The position numbers and the translations under genes are program-made. A stretch of DNA of 64,000 nucleotides from an uncultured Oscillospiraceae bacterium (GTDB lineage: Bacteria > Bacillota > Clostridia > Oscillospirales > Ruminococcaceae). The notes under the pieces were generated by a model. It did no database searches. It saw nothing but the letters and a program-made list of their open reading frames with translations, and had not been told where the DNA came from. The stretch spans positions 1-64,000 of the forward strand of contig CAUDDP010000001.1 in assembly GCA_958448395.1 (NCBI GenBank). The letters are read 5' to 3'. Below, in pieces: positions 45,108-54,226 of this stretch (position 1 is its first letter; the number at the start of each line of letters is the position of its first letter).

Positions 45108-46013
45108 TTAGACATTCAGATGTTTTCTCATAGACAAGACGCTGCCCAGTGCACCAAACAGCACACCAATGCCAATATAGGCAACCACAACGACTCCGGC
45201 AACTTGTCCGAACGACATAATACTGTTTCTGCCGATGACAGAAACAATATCCGTCTGCTGCGTCACAAGATTGACAAGGGAATCATAGCTGACCCATGTG
45301 ATCGCAAACGCCACACAGCCAGCAAGGAATCCTGTCACCATGCCTTCTACGAAAAAAGGAATCCGAATGAATGCATTGGTCGCACCAACATATTTCATAA
45401 TCTGAATTTCGGAACGTCTTGCAAACACACTCGCTTTAGTGGTATTTGCAATAATCACGAGGGAGATAACGATGAGTGCAATGATAATCACACTGCATAC
45501 AATCGTAATGATCCGCCGCAGTTCCATCAACAGATTGACAAAATCCATTGGTGCACGAATGGAATAGATATGATCCAGAACTTCAATCTGGACAATGGTA
45601 TCTTCAATCCGGTCGATGTCCTTCACCCGAAGGCGATACGCATCCACCAAAGGATTGTCATCACCAAGAGAATCGAAAAGCATTTGATAATCATCCATAC
45701 TTGCCTTCAAATCTTCAAACGATTCTTCTTTGGAATAAAAATTAACATCTGCAACGTTATCAATCTGGCTCAGCTGTCCTTTTAAAACACTAATCTGTTC
45801 ATCATTTGTATCTTCATTCAAATAGACAATAATCTCATTTTTATCCTCAATACCGCCCACCATAGAAGAGATATTCAGATAGAACAGCGTTGCCACGCCA
45901 ACCAGCAGCAGAGAAACCAGCAGGACACAAAATGAGGCAAATGCCATCATCCGGTTCTTCCAGATATTCTCCACACCCTGTCCGGCTAAATACTTCAAGC
46001 CACTAACTTTCAT
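45108..46013 (-). CDS. ftsX: Cell division protein FtsX
   Basis: This 301-residue ABC-type membrane protein has four helices and a large extracellular loop after the first helix (about 45-165). That loop is the region known to touch murein hydrolases. FARRSEIQIMKYVGATNAFI near residue 195 is the conserved FtsX/MacB cytoplasmic segment (ARRSEIQIMKYVGAT). It overlaps ftsE by 11 bases and is followed by the M23 hydrolase. Confidence 0.92.
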   Translation of the reverse strand: MKVSGLKYLAGQGVENIWKNRMMAFASFCVLLVSLLLVGVATLFYLNISSMVGGIEDKNEIIVYLNEDTNDEQISVLKGQLSQIDNVADVNFYSKEESFEDLKASMDDYQMLFDSLGDDNPLVDAYRLRVKDIDRIEDTIVQIEVLDHIYSIRAPMDFVNLLMELRRIITIVCSVIIIALIVISLVIIANTTKASVFARRSEIQIMKYVGATNAFIRIPFFVEGMVTGFLAGCVAFAITWVSYDSLVNLVTQQTDIVSVIGRNSIMSFGQVAGVVVVAYIGIGVLFGALGSVLSMRKHLNV

Positions 46014-46692
46014 GAATTAAATTGCCTCCAACTACTTCGTCAAACACAATTCGCCCCTGCTGAATCGTGATAATCCGCCCGCCGAAATAACGAACCAGAC
46101 TATGCTCATGTGTTACCATCAGAATAGTGGTACCACATTCATTGATCTCACGCAGCAGGTCTACGATCTCATAGGAAAGTTCCGGGTCAATATTACCGGT
46201 TGGTTCGTCTGCAATAATCAGCTGCGGGTCGTTTACCAATGCTCTTGCAATGGCAACTCGCTGCATTTCACCGCCGGACAGCTCATTTGGATAATTTTTC
46301 GCCTTATCCTGCAAGCCGACCAGATCAATTACATAAGCCACTCGTTTCTTGATGTACTGCGTCGGTGCATCAATGACACGCAGCACGAATGCAATGTTTT
46401 CATATACCGTCATGGACGGAATCAGACGGAAATCCTGAAAGACAAAACCAATCGTACGCCGCAAAGCTGGCACCTGCCGCCGTTTCAGTTTTCCGAGATG
46501 GTAGCCGTTGACGAAAACCGTACCGCTGCTTGGATTGATTTCCTTGAGAATCAACTTAATCATGGTACTTTTTCCCGCACCGGACGGTCCAACGACAAAC
46601 GCAAAGTCACCGTCATTGATTTTCAGATTGACATTGTGCAATGCATCGACACCGCCGGAATACACGACAGAGACATCTCTCATTTCCACCAT
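46003..46692 (-). CDS. ftsE: Cell division ATP-binding protein FtsE
   Basis: This 229-residue ABC ATPase partner of FtsX has Walker A GPSGAGKST, signature LSGGEMQRV and Walker B LIIADEPTGN, with the H-loop in VTHEHSL. The ATG at 46692 is chosen because residues before it are not conserved. The next ATG (46683) is also possible. The ribosome site AAAGGA is 13 bases upstream, so the exact start is uncertain. Confidence 0.92.
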   Translation of the reverse strand: MVEMRDVSVVYSGGVDALHNVNLKINDGDFAFVVGPSGAGKSTMIKLILKEINPSSGTVFVNGYHLGKLKRRQVPALRRTIGFVFQDFRLIPSMTVYENIAFVLRVIDAPTQYIKKRVAYVIDLVGLQDKAKNYPNELSGGEMQRVAIARALVNDPQLIIADEPTGNIDPELSYEIVDLLREINECGTTILMVTHEHSLVRYFGGRIITIQQGRIVFDEVVGGNLIHES

Positions 46693-46743
46693 GTGTACTA
46701 TACAGTCCTTTCTATGTTCGGATAGATTACAGACCAAAATTTC

Positions 46744-47829
46744 TTAGAACTTTGCCGGACTTGCTGACAGATAACGTTTTACCATCAATGCAATTTTAAA
46801 GATAATTGCGTGATCAAACTCCCGCAGATCCAGACCCGTCAGCTTCTTGATTTTTTCCAGCCGATACACCAGTGTATTCCGATGTACAAACAACTTTCTG
46901 GATGTTTCTGAAACATTCAGGTTGTTCTCAAAGAATTTCTGAATCGTGAACAATGTTTCATGATCCAGTGATTCAATGCTGCCACGCTTAAATACTTCGT
47001 GCAAAAAAGTTTCACAAAGCGTCGTTGGCAGGTGATAAATCAAGCGTGCAATGCCCAGATTATCGTAGCTGACAATGGCTTTATCCGTATCAAATACCTT
47101 TCCCACTTCCAGAGCGGTCTGTGCCTCCTTGAAGGAACGGGACAGTTCTTTGATACTGTCCACAATCGTACCGATACCGACATTGACACGGGTATAAAAT
47201 TCGCCGCTGAGCGTATCCGCAATGGAACGTGCCAGTTTTTCCAGATCCTTAGCATCCACAGCACCCTTAATTTCCTTTACCAATACAATATCGCATTCTG
47301 AAATGGTAAAGACAAAATCCTTATTCTTATCCGGGAAGAGATTCTGGATCACATCATAAGCAGAAACATCATTGACAGAGACAATCCGAATCAACAAAAC
47401 GACCCGGTTGACCTCCGCACTGAAATGCAGCTCTCTTGCTTTAATGACAATGTCCCCCGGCAGTACGTTATCCAATACCACATTTTTAATGAAGTTATTC
47501 CGGTCGTACTTCTCATCATAATATTGTTTTACATTAAATAAAGCAATTGCAAGAATATTTGCATATTTTGCAGCCGCATCGTCTATGCCTTCTACAAACA
47601 CCGCATATTCCGGCTTATTTGGAGAACCAAACGGCTTATATGTATATCCGTCCCGAATAAAAATATCATGGATATCACTCAGATCCAGAGAAACGAATTC
47701 ATTGGTGGTGCCGACTTTGGTCAGATCACTGCACGCAATAATGGTGGCAGTATCATCCACCACGCCGACGGTCGCATCAATGGTATCCCGCATCTGATGG
47801 ACAAGCCCCTGAAACAATCGATTCGACAT
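46744..47829 (-). CDS. CdaR/PucR-type helix-turn-helix regulator
   Basis: This 361-residue regulator has an N-terminal sensor part (about 1-110) that starts like sugar-diacid recognition domains. A GGDEF-like middle domain of the CdaR type spans about 130-270. The C-terminal PucR-type HTH shows NNLNVSETSRKLFVHRNTL near residues 307-325. The signal it senses cannot be told from the sequence. It lies 51 bases upstream of ftsE in the same direction. Confidence 0.8.
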   Translation of the reverse strand: MSNRLFQGLVHQMRDTIDATVGVVDDTATIIACSDLTKVGTTNEFVSLDLSDIHDIFIRDGYTYKPFGSPNKPEYAVFVEGIDDAAAKYANILAIALFNVKQYYDEKYDRNNFIKNVVLDNVLPGDIVIKARELHFSAEVNRVVLLIRIVSVNDVSAYDVIQNLFPDKNKDFVFTISECDIVLVKEIKGAVDAKDLEKLARSIADTLSGEFYTRVNVGIGTIVDSIKELSRSFKEAQTALEVGKVFDTDKAIVSYDNLGIARLIYHLPTTLCETFLHEVFKRGSIESLDHETLFTIQKFFENNLNVSETSRKLFVHRNTLVYRLEKIKKLTGLDLREFDHAIIFKIALMVKRYLSASPAKF

Positions 47830-48042
47830 ATTGAAACATCCTTTCGTTTTCTATCTTATACAACAACGCAAAACGGTTTCTTGTCCGTTATCCGAGCAGA
47901 CCGCTCGAATATATTAAAAATTGTAGCACATTCAATCGCAAAAAGATATAGACGAATTGTAAAATTTATATTTTTCATGAAACTATCACAAAAGAAATGC
48001 GACAAATGGATAAATTCCTATGTCCATGCCGAAAAAATAGAA

Positions 48043-49731
48043 TTACATCTTTTCCGGACAGTCAATTTTCAAAATCCGCAGCGTATTCCGCAGTGCCTGT
48101 TTTGCTGCCTTGCAAAGCAACAGACGAGCCTGCTGTACATTTGGCTCTGCATGTTTTACGGTGCAGGCATCATAAAACTTATGGAACAATGTAGCCAGTT
48201 CTGTTGCATACTTTGTTATTTCTGATGGATCATAAGCAGCGGCAGCAGCATCAATTCGTGACGGCAGAGTTGCCAGATGGCGAATCAATGCAATCTCCTG
48301 TGGCTGTTCTAACAACTGCAAAACAGACCAATCTGTCTGCTCTGTAGAAACCCCGGCTTCTTCCATATTCCGCAGCAAGCTGCAAATTCTTGCATGGGCA
48401 TACTGTACATAGTAAACGGGATTCTGCGAAGACTTTTCCACAGCCAGATCCAGATCAAATTCAAAGTGGGAGTTTGCTTCTCTGGTATTAAAGAAGAACC
48501 GTGCCGCATCAATCGGAATTTCTTCCAACAATGTGACCAGTGTAATTGCCTTACCACTCCGCTTAGAAAGCTTCACCACTTCGCCGTCCCGCATCAACAT
48601 TACCATCTGCATCAGGACAACATCCAACCGATTGGCGTCTACTCCCATTGCTGTTAAAGCAGCTTTCAATCTTGGTACATAGCCATGATGGTCAGCACCG
48701 AGAATATCAATGGCACGATCAAATTTTCGGGTCATCAATTTGTCATAGTGATAAGCAATATCCGGTACAATATAAGTTGGAATCCCATTTGCACGCACCA
48801 AAACAAAATCTTTATCTGCACCGAAATCTGTCGCCTTAAACCAAACCGCACCCTCTTGCTCATAGGTATACCCACGATTGGTCAGCTCTTCTACCACATG
48901 CTTCACACTGCCATCTTTGTGCAGGGTGCTCTCCCGGAACCAGTTGTCATAGACAATCCGGTACTTTTTCAGATCTCGTTCCAGTCCGGCAATATTTTTT
49001 GGCAATGCATAGCCAACCAGTGCGTCTCGCCGTTCCTTGCTATCGCAGTGTACATATTGATCTCCATAGATTTCTCGGAATGCTTCCGCATGTTCAATAA
49101 TATCTACACCTTGATATGCATCCTCCGGCATCTCCACAGATGGATCAAACAACTGCAAATATCGCACTTCCAGAGAGGTGGCGAATTTTTCAATCTGATT
49201 GCCAGCATCATTGATGTAAAATTCCCGCTTGGCATCATATCCAGCCCAGTTCAGAATTTCTGCCAGACTGTCGCCCAAAGCACCGCCTCTGGCATTGCCG
49301 ACATGCATTGGTCCTGTCGGATTCGCAGAGACAAACTCCACCAGAATCCGCTTACCAGCACCAGTTTCTGTTCTGCCGTAGTCATCGCCTTCCTGTAGTA
49401 CTGTTTCCACAGTACGGGAAAACCACTGCTGCTTCAGAAAGAAGTTCAAAAAGCCCGGTCCTGCAATTTCCGCCCGTTCAAAATCCGTTCCCTGCAATTG
49501 CAGCTCGCTGCAAATTGCTTCTGCAATTTTTCTCGGCGGCATGTGAAATGCCTTAGCGTTTACCATTGCAATATTGGCTGCAAAGTCGCCATGGGATTTA
49601 TCCGCCGGTACTTCAATCCGAAATGCATTCATCGGTTCTGCCGGCAGTGTACCGGCAGAAACTGCACGCCCAACGCTGTCTAATAATAATGTATATAGTG
49701 CCTTTTCAGCAAGCTTCATACAATCTGCCAT
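48043..49731 (-). CDS. argS: Arginyl-tRNA synthetase
   Basis: This class I synthetase of 562 residues has the HIGH-type motif HVGNARGGALG near residue 140 and the KMSKS-equivalent LSKRSGKAIT near 378. The N-terminal Add1-like domain and C-terminal DALR anticodon domain are both present. It lies behind the DUF1934 gene, as ywiB-argS do in Bacillus. A second ATG four codons in is an alternative start. Confidence 0.95.
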   Translation of the reverse strand: MADCMKLAEKALYTLLLDSVGRAVSAGTLPAEPMNAFRIEVPADKSHGDFAANIAMVNAKAFHMPPRKIAEAICSELQLQGTDFERAEIAGPGFLNFFLKQQWFSRTVETVLQEGDDYGRTETGAGKRILVEFVSANPTGPMHVGNARGGALGDSLAEILNWAGYDAKREFYINDAGNQIEKFATSLEVRYLQLFDPSVEMPEDAYQGVDIIEHAEAFREIYGDQYVHCDSKERRDALVGYALPKNIAGLERDLKKYRIVYDNWFRESTLHKDGSVKHVVEELTNRGYTYEQEGAVWFKATDFGADKDFVLVRANGIPTYIVPDIAYHYDKLMTRKFDRAIDILGADHHGYVPRLKAALTAMGVDANRLDVVLMQMVMLMRDGEVVKLSKRSGKAITLVTLLEEIPIDAARFFFNTREANSHFEFDLDLAVEKSSQNPVYYVQYAHARICSLLRNMEEAGVSTEQTDWSVLQLLEQPQEIALIRHLATLPSRIDAAAAAYDPSEITKYATELATLFHKFYDACTVKHAEPNVQQARLLLCKAAKQALRNTLRILKIDCPEKM

Positions 49732-49752
49732 TTCCCGTTTTCCTCACTCTCT

Positions 49753-50187
49753 TTATGCTTCCTGCTTCACTCTGGAAATCTCCAGATAAATCTCATTATC
49801 TGACAAAAAAGAGGCATTCGCATCCAGCGTATACCGCAGATACAATTGTCCACCATCCGCCGTCAAATGATCTTCAATTTTATGCGTAAAAATGCCAACT
49901 GTAATATCCCCAAACGGTGTCCCATACAGGCAATAATGTTTTTTTCCAACTTCAATCATCAGATTGGAATTGGCAGACCCCGTTCGGATAATTGAAACAC
50001 AACGACCACCTGTTCCTATGATCTCTGTGGTAGAGCCTTCAAATCCAGTGGCTTCCGACTCTTCATAGGAAACACGCCATTCCTTTTCCGTATGCTCGTA
50101 TGTGCCTTCTGTCCGCAATTCTGTCTCGTTTTCCTCTTCCTCATTTCGCTGCACACTCCGCAAAACGATCTCTACCTTTTCCTTCAA
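49753..50187 (-). CDS. DUF1934 (YwiB-like) beta-barrel protein
   Basis: This 144-residue protein of the DUF1934 calycin-like fold shows the family pattern GTGGRCVSIIRTGSANSNL and HYCLYGTPFGDI. Its conserved neighbour is argS. The start is TTG 50187, supported by AGGAGG 7 bases upstream, and overlaps the murI stop codon (TTGA). Its role is unknown. Confidence 0.85.
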   Translation of the reverse strand: MKEKVEIVLRSVQRNEEEENETELRTEGTYEHTEKEWRVSYEESEATGFEGSTTEIIGTGGRCVSIIRTGSANSNLMIEVGKKHYCLYGTPFGDITVGIFTHKIEDHLTADGGQLYLRYTLDANASFLSDNEIYLEISRVKQEA

Positions 50188-51005
50188 CAGCCTGCCTCCT
50201 TCTGCCAGCAGCTCTGATAAACCGTACCGGTCACTTCCTTTTGTAAAAAATGAGCCGCATTCTCTGTGAACAGCTCTACACTGTCACTGACATAATAAAC
50301 ATTTTTTCCTGTTTCTGTCCGATCACTCAGCAGATTTTTTTCTGTAAGGCACTGCTTTGCATAGCCAGCTGTCTCTGCCCCCGGAGAAATCAGTGTGACA
50401 TCTGCCCCCATGATATCACCAATCAAATCAGCAATGACTGGATAATGCGTACAGCCCAGAATCAAAGTATCCACTTCCTGTGCCTTAATCGGTGCAAGAT
50501 ATTCCTCTGCAACCAGACGGGTCACTGGATTATGAAAATCCGTATAACCGTTTTCCACCAGATGGACAAACAATGGACATGCCTGTGTGGCAACAAAGTA
50601 ATCCGGATGCTGCTGCAAGATCGCTTTTTTATAGCTTTGGCTTTTAATGGTCGCTGGTGTTCCAATGATTCCAATTCGTTTGGTTCGAGTTGCCATACAG
50701 GCAGCCGCCACAGCCGGATAAATGACACCGGCAAATGGCATATCTGTTACAAATGGCTGATCCCCTACAACAGAACTGACTGTTCCGCAGGCAGCAATAA
50801 TCATCTTTACCTGATACTGCCGCAGAAAGGCAACATCCTCTCTTGCATACCGCAAAATTGTTTCCGGACTGCGGCTGCCATATGGTACTCTTGCAGTATC
50901 TCCAAAATAAATGATATTTTCATGTGGCAGCAGATGATTCAGTTCTTTGACCGTTGTCAAACCGCCCAAGCCGGAGTCGAATACGCCAATGGCATCATTC
51001 TTCAT
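50184..51005 (-). CDS. murI: Glutamate racemase
   Basis: This enzyme makes D-glutamate for peptidoglycan. The 273-residue protein has IGVFDSGLGGLTTV at the start, YFGDTARVPYG near residue 33, and catalytic cysteines in IAACGTVSS (about 72) and LGCTHYP (about 182). The first site reads ACGTVSS instead of the common ACNTAS(A), so the usual Asn is Gly. It is the first gene of murI-DUF1934-argS, 45 bases after ddl. Confidence 0.9.
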   Translation of the reverse strand: MKNDAIGVFDSGLGGLTTVKELNHLLPHENIIYFGDTARVPYGSRSPETILRYAREDVAFLRQYQVKMIIAACGTVSSVVGDQPFVTDMPFAGVIYPAVAAACMATRTKRIGIIGTPATIKSQSYKKAILQQHPDYFVATQACPLFVHLVENGYTDFHNPVTRLVAEEYLAPIKAQEVDTLILGCTHYPVIADLIGDIMGADVTLISPGAETAGYAKQCLTEKNLLSDRTETGKNVYYVSDSVELFTENAAHFLQKEVTGTVYQSCWQKEAGC

Positions 51006-51050
51006 CTCTTCTATCCTCTCTATCTATCACGATATAATTTTAGAGCAGAT

Positions 51051-52124
51051 TTAATATATCCGTTCTGCATTTTCCATCGCCTGTTCTATCAGCTTATCCA
51101 CCAGATAAGACTGTGACATGCCAAGATGCTCCATCAGTTTCGGATACATACTAATATTCGTAAAGCCCGGCAGCGTGTTGATTTCATTCAAAATGATTCC
51201 ACCATCTTTTTGCAGGAAGAAATCCACACGAGACAATCCTTTGCAGCCCAATGCCTTGTAAGCCCTTACTGCCGTTTCCCGCAAGATATTAGACTGTGCA
51301 TCCGTAATCCGTGCCGGTATGTATAGCTGTGAAGTACCTGTGATGTATTTGTCTTCATAGTCGTAAAATTCTGCAGCCGGCTGAATTTCCCCAACATAAG
51401 AAGCAAACGGTGCATCATAACCGAATACTGCCACTTCCAATTCCTTGCCGTCAATAAATTCCTCAATGACTACCTTGCAGTCATGAGAAAAGGCAATCTG
51501 AATGGCTTCTCTTAAAGATTCCATATCATTGGCCTTGTTGACACCAACAGAAGAACCTGCATTTGCCGGTTTTACGAAAACGGGGAATCCCAATGTCTCT
51601 GCAATTGCCTCACAGGTTTCCTCTAAACGGCTGATTTCCCGCTGGCTGACCGATGCCCATTTTGCAGTCCGAATTCCATTATAATCTAGTACCGTATGCG
51701 TCATGCATTTATCCATACAAAGGGCACTGCTGAGCGTACCGCAGCCGACATATGGCAGCTTTGCCATTTCCAGCAATCCCTGCAATCTGCCGTCCTCGCC
51801 ATTTCTGCCATGCAGAACTGGAAATACCACATCTACCTTTTTTACATAGGTCTCCCCATTTTCAATGGTAATAATCCCTTTATGAATCGGGTCAGGAGAA
51901 ATAATTGCAGCTGTACAGTCTGGATTCATTTCCCAAGTACCAGCAGCAATTTCGCTCACATCGCCCGGAAAATAAAGCCATCTGCCCTTTTTCGTAATGC
52001 CAATGCAGATGATTTCGTATTTATCCTTGGGAATGCTATTGATGACATTGGTTGCAGACATCAAAGAAACTTCGTATTCACTGGAAACGCCGCCGAATAA
52101 AACGGCTACTCTGATTTTTGCCAT
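51051..52124 (-). CDS. ddl: D-alanine--D-alanine ligase
   Basis: This ATP-grasp ligase of 357 residues joins two D-Ala for the pentapeptide end. It has VLFGGVSSEYEVSL at residues 8-21, VFPVLHGRNGEDG near 100, and FVKPANAGSSVGV near 170. The omega-loop FYDYEDKYITG near 245 carries Tyr-Lys-Tyr residues typical of D-Ala-D-Ala enzymes rather than VanA-type D-Ala-D-Lac ligases. The C-terminal metal site is EINTLPGFT. It has its own promoter. Confidence 0.93.
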   Translation of the reverse strand: MAKIRVAVLFGGVSSEYEVSLMSATNVINSIPKDKYEIICIGITKKGRWLYFPGDVSEIAAGTWEMNPDCTAAIISPDPIHKGIITIENGETYVKKVDVVFPVLHGRNGEDGRLQGLLEMAKLPYVGCGTLSSALCMDKCMTHTVLDYNGIRTAKWASVSQREISRLEETCEAIAETLGFPVFVKPANAGSSVGVNKANDMESLREAIQIAFSHDCKVVIEEFIDGKELEVAVFGYDAPFASYVGEIQPAAEFYDYEDKYITGTSQLYIPARITDAQSNILRETAVRAYKALGCKGLSRVDFFLQKDGGIILNEINTLPGFTNISMYPKLMEHLGMSQSYLVDKLIEQAMENAERIY

Positions 52125-52195
52125 AGAAAAAACTCCTCACTTTATGCATTTATAGAAAGCTGCCAAAAAAAGCTCTCTATACAATAATCTATTTT

Positions 52196-52224
52196 ATTAT
52201 AGCAGATTTCATAACATTCTGCAA
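52196..52224 (-). promoter_or_regulatory. ddl promoter
   Basis: TTGCAG (52219-52224) and TATAAT (52196-52201) on the minus strand are 17 bases apart. Confidence 0.7.
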
Positions 52225-52379
52225 GCCTTTTTCTGCAAGTCGTGAAAATCTATTTCAAAACGGCATCTATCCCTGTAAAAAATCAGGCGGTAAAAGAAAC
52301 CATTTGCCGACGGCATTTCCTTGGTGCCGTCACACAAAATTCCAAAAAAATGTTTTTCGGGATTTTTCAAAAAAATGCC

Positions 52380-52408
52380 TTGACAAATCCAAAAAAACAT
52401 GATATAAT
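52380..52408 (+). promoter_or_regulatory. Promoter of rpmG-secE-nusG-rplKA
   Basis: TTGACA (52380-52385) and TATAAT (52403-52408) are 17 bases apart. It faces away from the ddl promoter. Confidence 0.88.
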
Positions 52409-52449
52409 AGCATTACCTCTTTTACAGGGGTTTCTTTTTGTGCCTTTTT

Positions 52450-52542
52450 ACAGGAGAAACCTGTATTTGAGGGAGGCAAACGAACCGGCTCCCGCTGCGT
52501 CACGCAGAACGGGAGGAGTATATGAGCAGGAGGTGCCGATAA
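52450..52542 (+). promoter_or_regulatory. rpmG leader with hairpins and a six-codon mini-ORF
   Basis: The leader contains ACAGG/CCTGT (52450-52464) and a longer CTCCCG-CTGCG/CGCAG-AA-CGGGAG stem (52489-52515). A six-codon frame (52522-52542, product MSRRCR) follows. Its stop TAA shares the A of the rpmG ATG, and its AGG-AGG codons are the rpmG ribosome site. Confidence 0.45.
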
Positions 52543-52691
52543 TGAGAGTGAAGGTAACACTGGCTTGCACAGAATGCAAGCGTCGCAACTATGTAACCAA
52601 GAAGAACAAGCGTAATAATCCAGAACGGATTGAAATGAACAAGCACTGCAAGTTCTGCCGGAAGCATACTTTGCACAGAGAAACAAAGTGA
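52542..52691 (+). CDS. rpmG: 50S ribosomal protein L33
   Basis: This 49-residue protein begins [17 protein letters not shown] and has two CxxC pairs (CTEC, CKFC), so it is the zinc-binding form of L33. The start ATG lies 8 bases after AGGAGG. It stands directly before secE and nusG, the order common in Firmicutes. Confidence 0.95.
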   Translation: MRVKVTLACTECKRRNYVTKKNKRNNPERIEMNKHCKFCRKHTLHRETK

Positions 52692-52708
52692 TGACTGGAG
52701 GTTCTGAA

Positions 52709-53020
52709 ATGTCCGACAAAGAAAAGAAGACAGCTGCTTCTGAGGAAAAGGAAGAAAAAGCTGCCAAGAAGGAAAAAAAGGCAAAAGCCGCAGACTCCGG
52801 GAAATCCAAAAAAGAAAAAAAGTCAATCTTTAAGAGAATTGCCGCTTGGTTCAAGGATCTGAGAAAGGAATTCAAAAAAGTTGTATGGCCGACAAAACGA
52901 TCGGTCTTCAACAATACACTCGTTGTATTGTGTGTTGTCATCATCGGCAGCGTGGTCATTGGTCTGCTGGATCTTGGCTTCCTGAAACTGATGGAATTTC
53001 TAATGGGACTTTCAAAGTAA
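52709..53020 (+). CDS. secE: Preprotein translocase subunit SecE
   Basis: This 103-residue subunit of SecYEG has a Lys/Glu/Ala-rich N-terminal extension (about residues 1-38). The amphipathic segment FKDLRKEFKKVVWPTKR and a single transmembrane helix (about 68-90) follow. The extension is longer than in the 60-residue Bacillus protein. The ATG at 52709 follows GGAGG. Confidence 0.92.
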   Translation: MSDKEKKTAASEEKEEKAAKKEKKAKAADSGKSKKEKKSIFKRIAAWFKDLRKEFKKVVWPTKRSVFNNTLVVLCVVIIGSVVIGLLDLGFLKLMEFLMGLSK

Positions 53021-53041
53021 AGACACAGGGAGGCCTTTTTT

Positions 53042-53569
53042 ATGTCAGAAGCTGCAAAATGGTACGTAATCCACACTTATTCCGGTTATGAAAACAAAGT
53101 CGCACAGGATATTGAAAAGGTTGTAGAAAACCGGAAACTGCATGACATGATTTTGGAAGTGCGGGTTCCCACAGAAAAGGTAACAGAAATTACCGACGGC
53201 AAAACCAGAGAAGTCGAACGGAAAACCTTTCCGAGCTATGTGCTTCTCAAAATGATCTATACGGACGACACCTGGCACGTTGTGAAAAATATTCGCGGCG
53301 TAACCGGATTTGTTGGTCCAGCTTCCGAGCCGACTCCCCTCTCTGAGGCAGAAGTCGCTGCACTCGGTGTAGAAACAGGAACGACAACAGAAGTCAACTA
53401 TGCAGTCGGCGATACAATTATGATCAGCGGCACTGCAATGGATGGTTTTGTTGGCGTCGTACAAAATATTAACATGGAAGACGGCACCGTCGACGTGATG
53501 GTTTCTATGTTCGGTCGGGAAACGCCGGCAACCGTGGCACTCAATCAAATCGTCCGTATGGACGCTTAA
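53042..53569 (+). CDS. nusG: Transcription elongation/antitermination factor NusG
   Basis: This 175-residue protein has an NGN domain (KWYVIHTYSGYENKVAQ at the start, FPSYVLLKM near 64, RGVTGFVG near 90). A C-terminal KOW domain begins near VGDTIMISGTAMDGFVG (about 122). The order secE-nusG-rplK is typical. The ATG follows GGGAGG. Confidence 0.95.
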   Translation: MSEAAKWYVIHTYSGYENKVAQDIEKVVENRKLHDMILEVRVPTEKVTEITDGKTREVERKTFPSYVLLKMIYTDDTWHVVKNIRGVTGFVGPASEPTPLSEAEVAALGVETGTTTEVNYAVGDTIMISGTAMDGFVGVVQNINMEDGTVDVMVSMFGRETPATVALNQIVRMDA

Positions 53570-53604
53570 AAACGCATAAGCAAGCGGAATCTATTGGGAT
53601 TCCC

Positions 53605-53642
53605 GTGGGAGGGCTGCTGCAAAAAAGCCCGCCGTTTACCAC
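53605..53642 (+). promoter_or_regulatory. Candidate L1-binding autoregulatory stem before rplK
   Basis: GTGGGAGG (53605-53612) and CCGTTTACCAC (53632-53642) form a GTGG/CCAC helix, an asymmetric internal loop and a GGGCT/AGCCC upper stem. This layout resembles the L1 site of rRNA and rplKA messages. A parallel element precedes rplA. Confidence 0.5.
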
Positions 53643-53660
53643 ATTATGGAGGTGTGCAAC

Positions 53661-54086
53661 ATGGCACAGAAAGTTACAGGTTATATTAAGCTTCAAATTC
53701 CGGCAGGGAAAGCAACCCCTGCTCCGCCGGTTGGTCCTGCACTGGGTCAGCACGGTGTTAATATTATGGCATTCACAAAGGAATTCAACGAAAGAACCAA
53801 GAATGACATTGGTATGATCATTCCGGTTGTTATCACGGTTTATGCCGACCGTTCCTTTACATTCATCACCAAAACACCGCCGGCTGCTGTTCTGCTGAAG
53901 AAGGCCTGCGGTCTGGAGACTGCTTCCGGCGTTCCGAACAAGACAAAGGTTGCAAATATCACAAAAGAACAGATTAAGCAAATTGCGGAACACAAGATGC
54001 CAGACCTCAATGCTGGTTCTCTGGAAGCCGCTATGAGCATGATTGCTGGTACCGCACGTTCCATGGGAATTGTGGTTGTTGACTAA
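53661..54086 (+). CDS. rplK: 50S ribosomal protein L11
   Basis: This 141-residue GTPase-centre protein begins [18 protein letters not shown] and has the [15 protein letters not shown] segment near residue 22. The C-terminal rRNA-binding part is [18 protein letters not shown]. The ATG at 53661 lies 8 bases after GGAGG. A slightly earlier in-frame ATG overlaps that ribosome site and is rejected. Confidence 0.96.
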   Translation: MAQKVTGYIKLQIPAGKATPAPPVGPALGQHGVNIMAFTKEFNERTKNDIGMIIPVVITVYADRSFTFITKTPPAAVLLKKACGLETASGVPNKTKVANITKEQIKQIAEHKMPDLNAGSLEAAMSMIAGTARSMGIVVVD

Positions 54087-54149
54087 AAGAGAATGAAAAT
54101 GCGGCATGTCGGTGCAGAACAACTCTGCACGGCTCTGTCTTCTCAAATG

Positions 54150-54204
54150 GTGGGAGGAGCATTCCGCTAATCGGCTGTGCGATCCAGCACACCGATATTA
54201 CCAC
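54150..54204 (+). promoter_or_regulatory. Second candidate L1-binding stem, before rplA
   Basis: GTGGGAGG (54150-54157) and CCGATATTACCAC (54192-54204) repeat the rplK-leader pattern around a CGG-GTGC/GCAC-CCG hairpin. It lies 22 bases before the rplA start in a 140-base gap without a gene. Confidence 0.5.
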
Positions 54205-54226
54205 TGAATCAGGAGGAATCATATCA

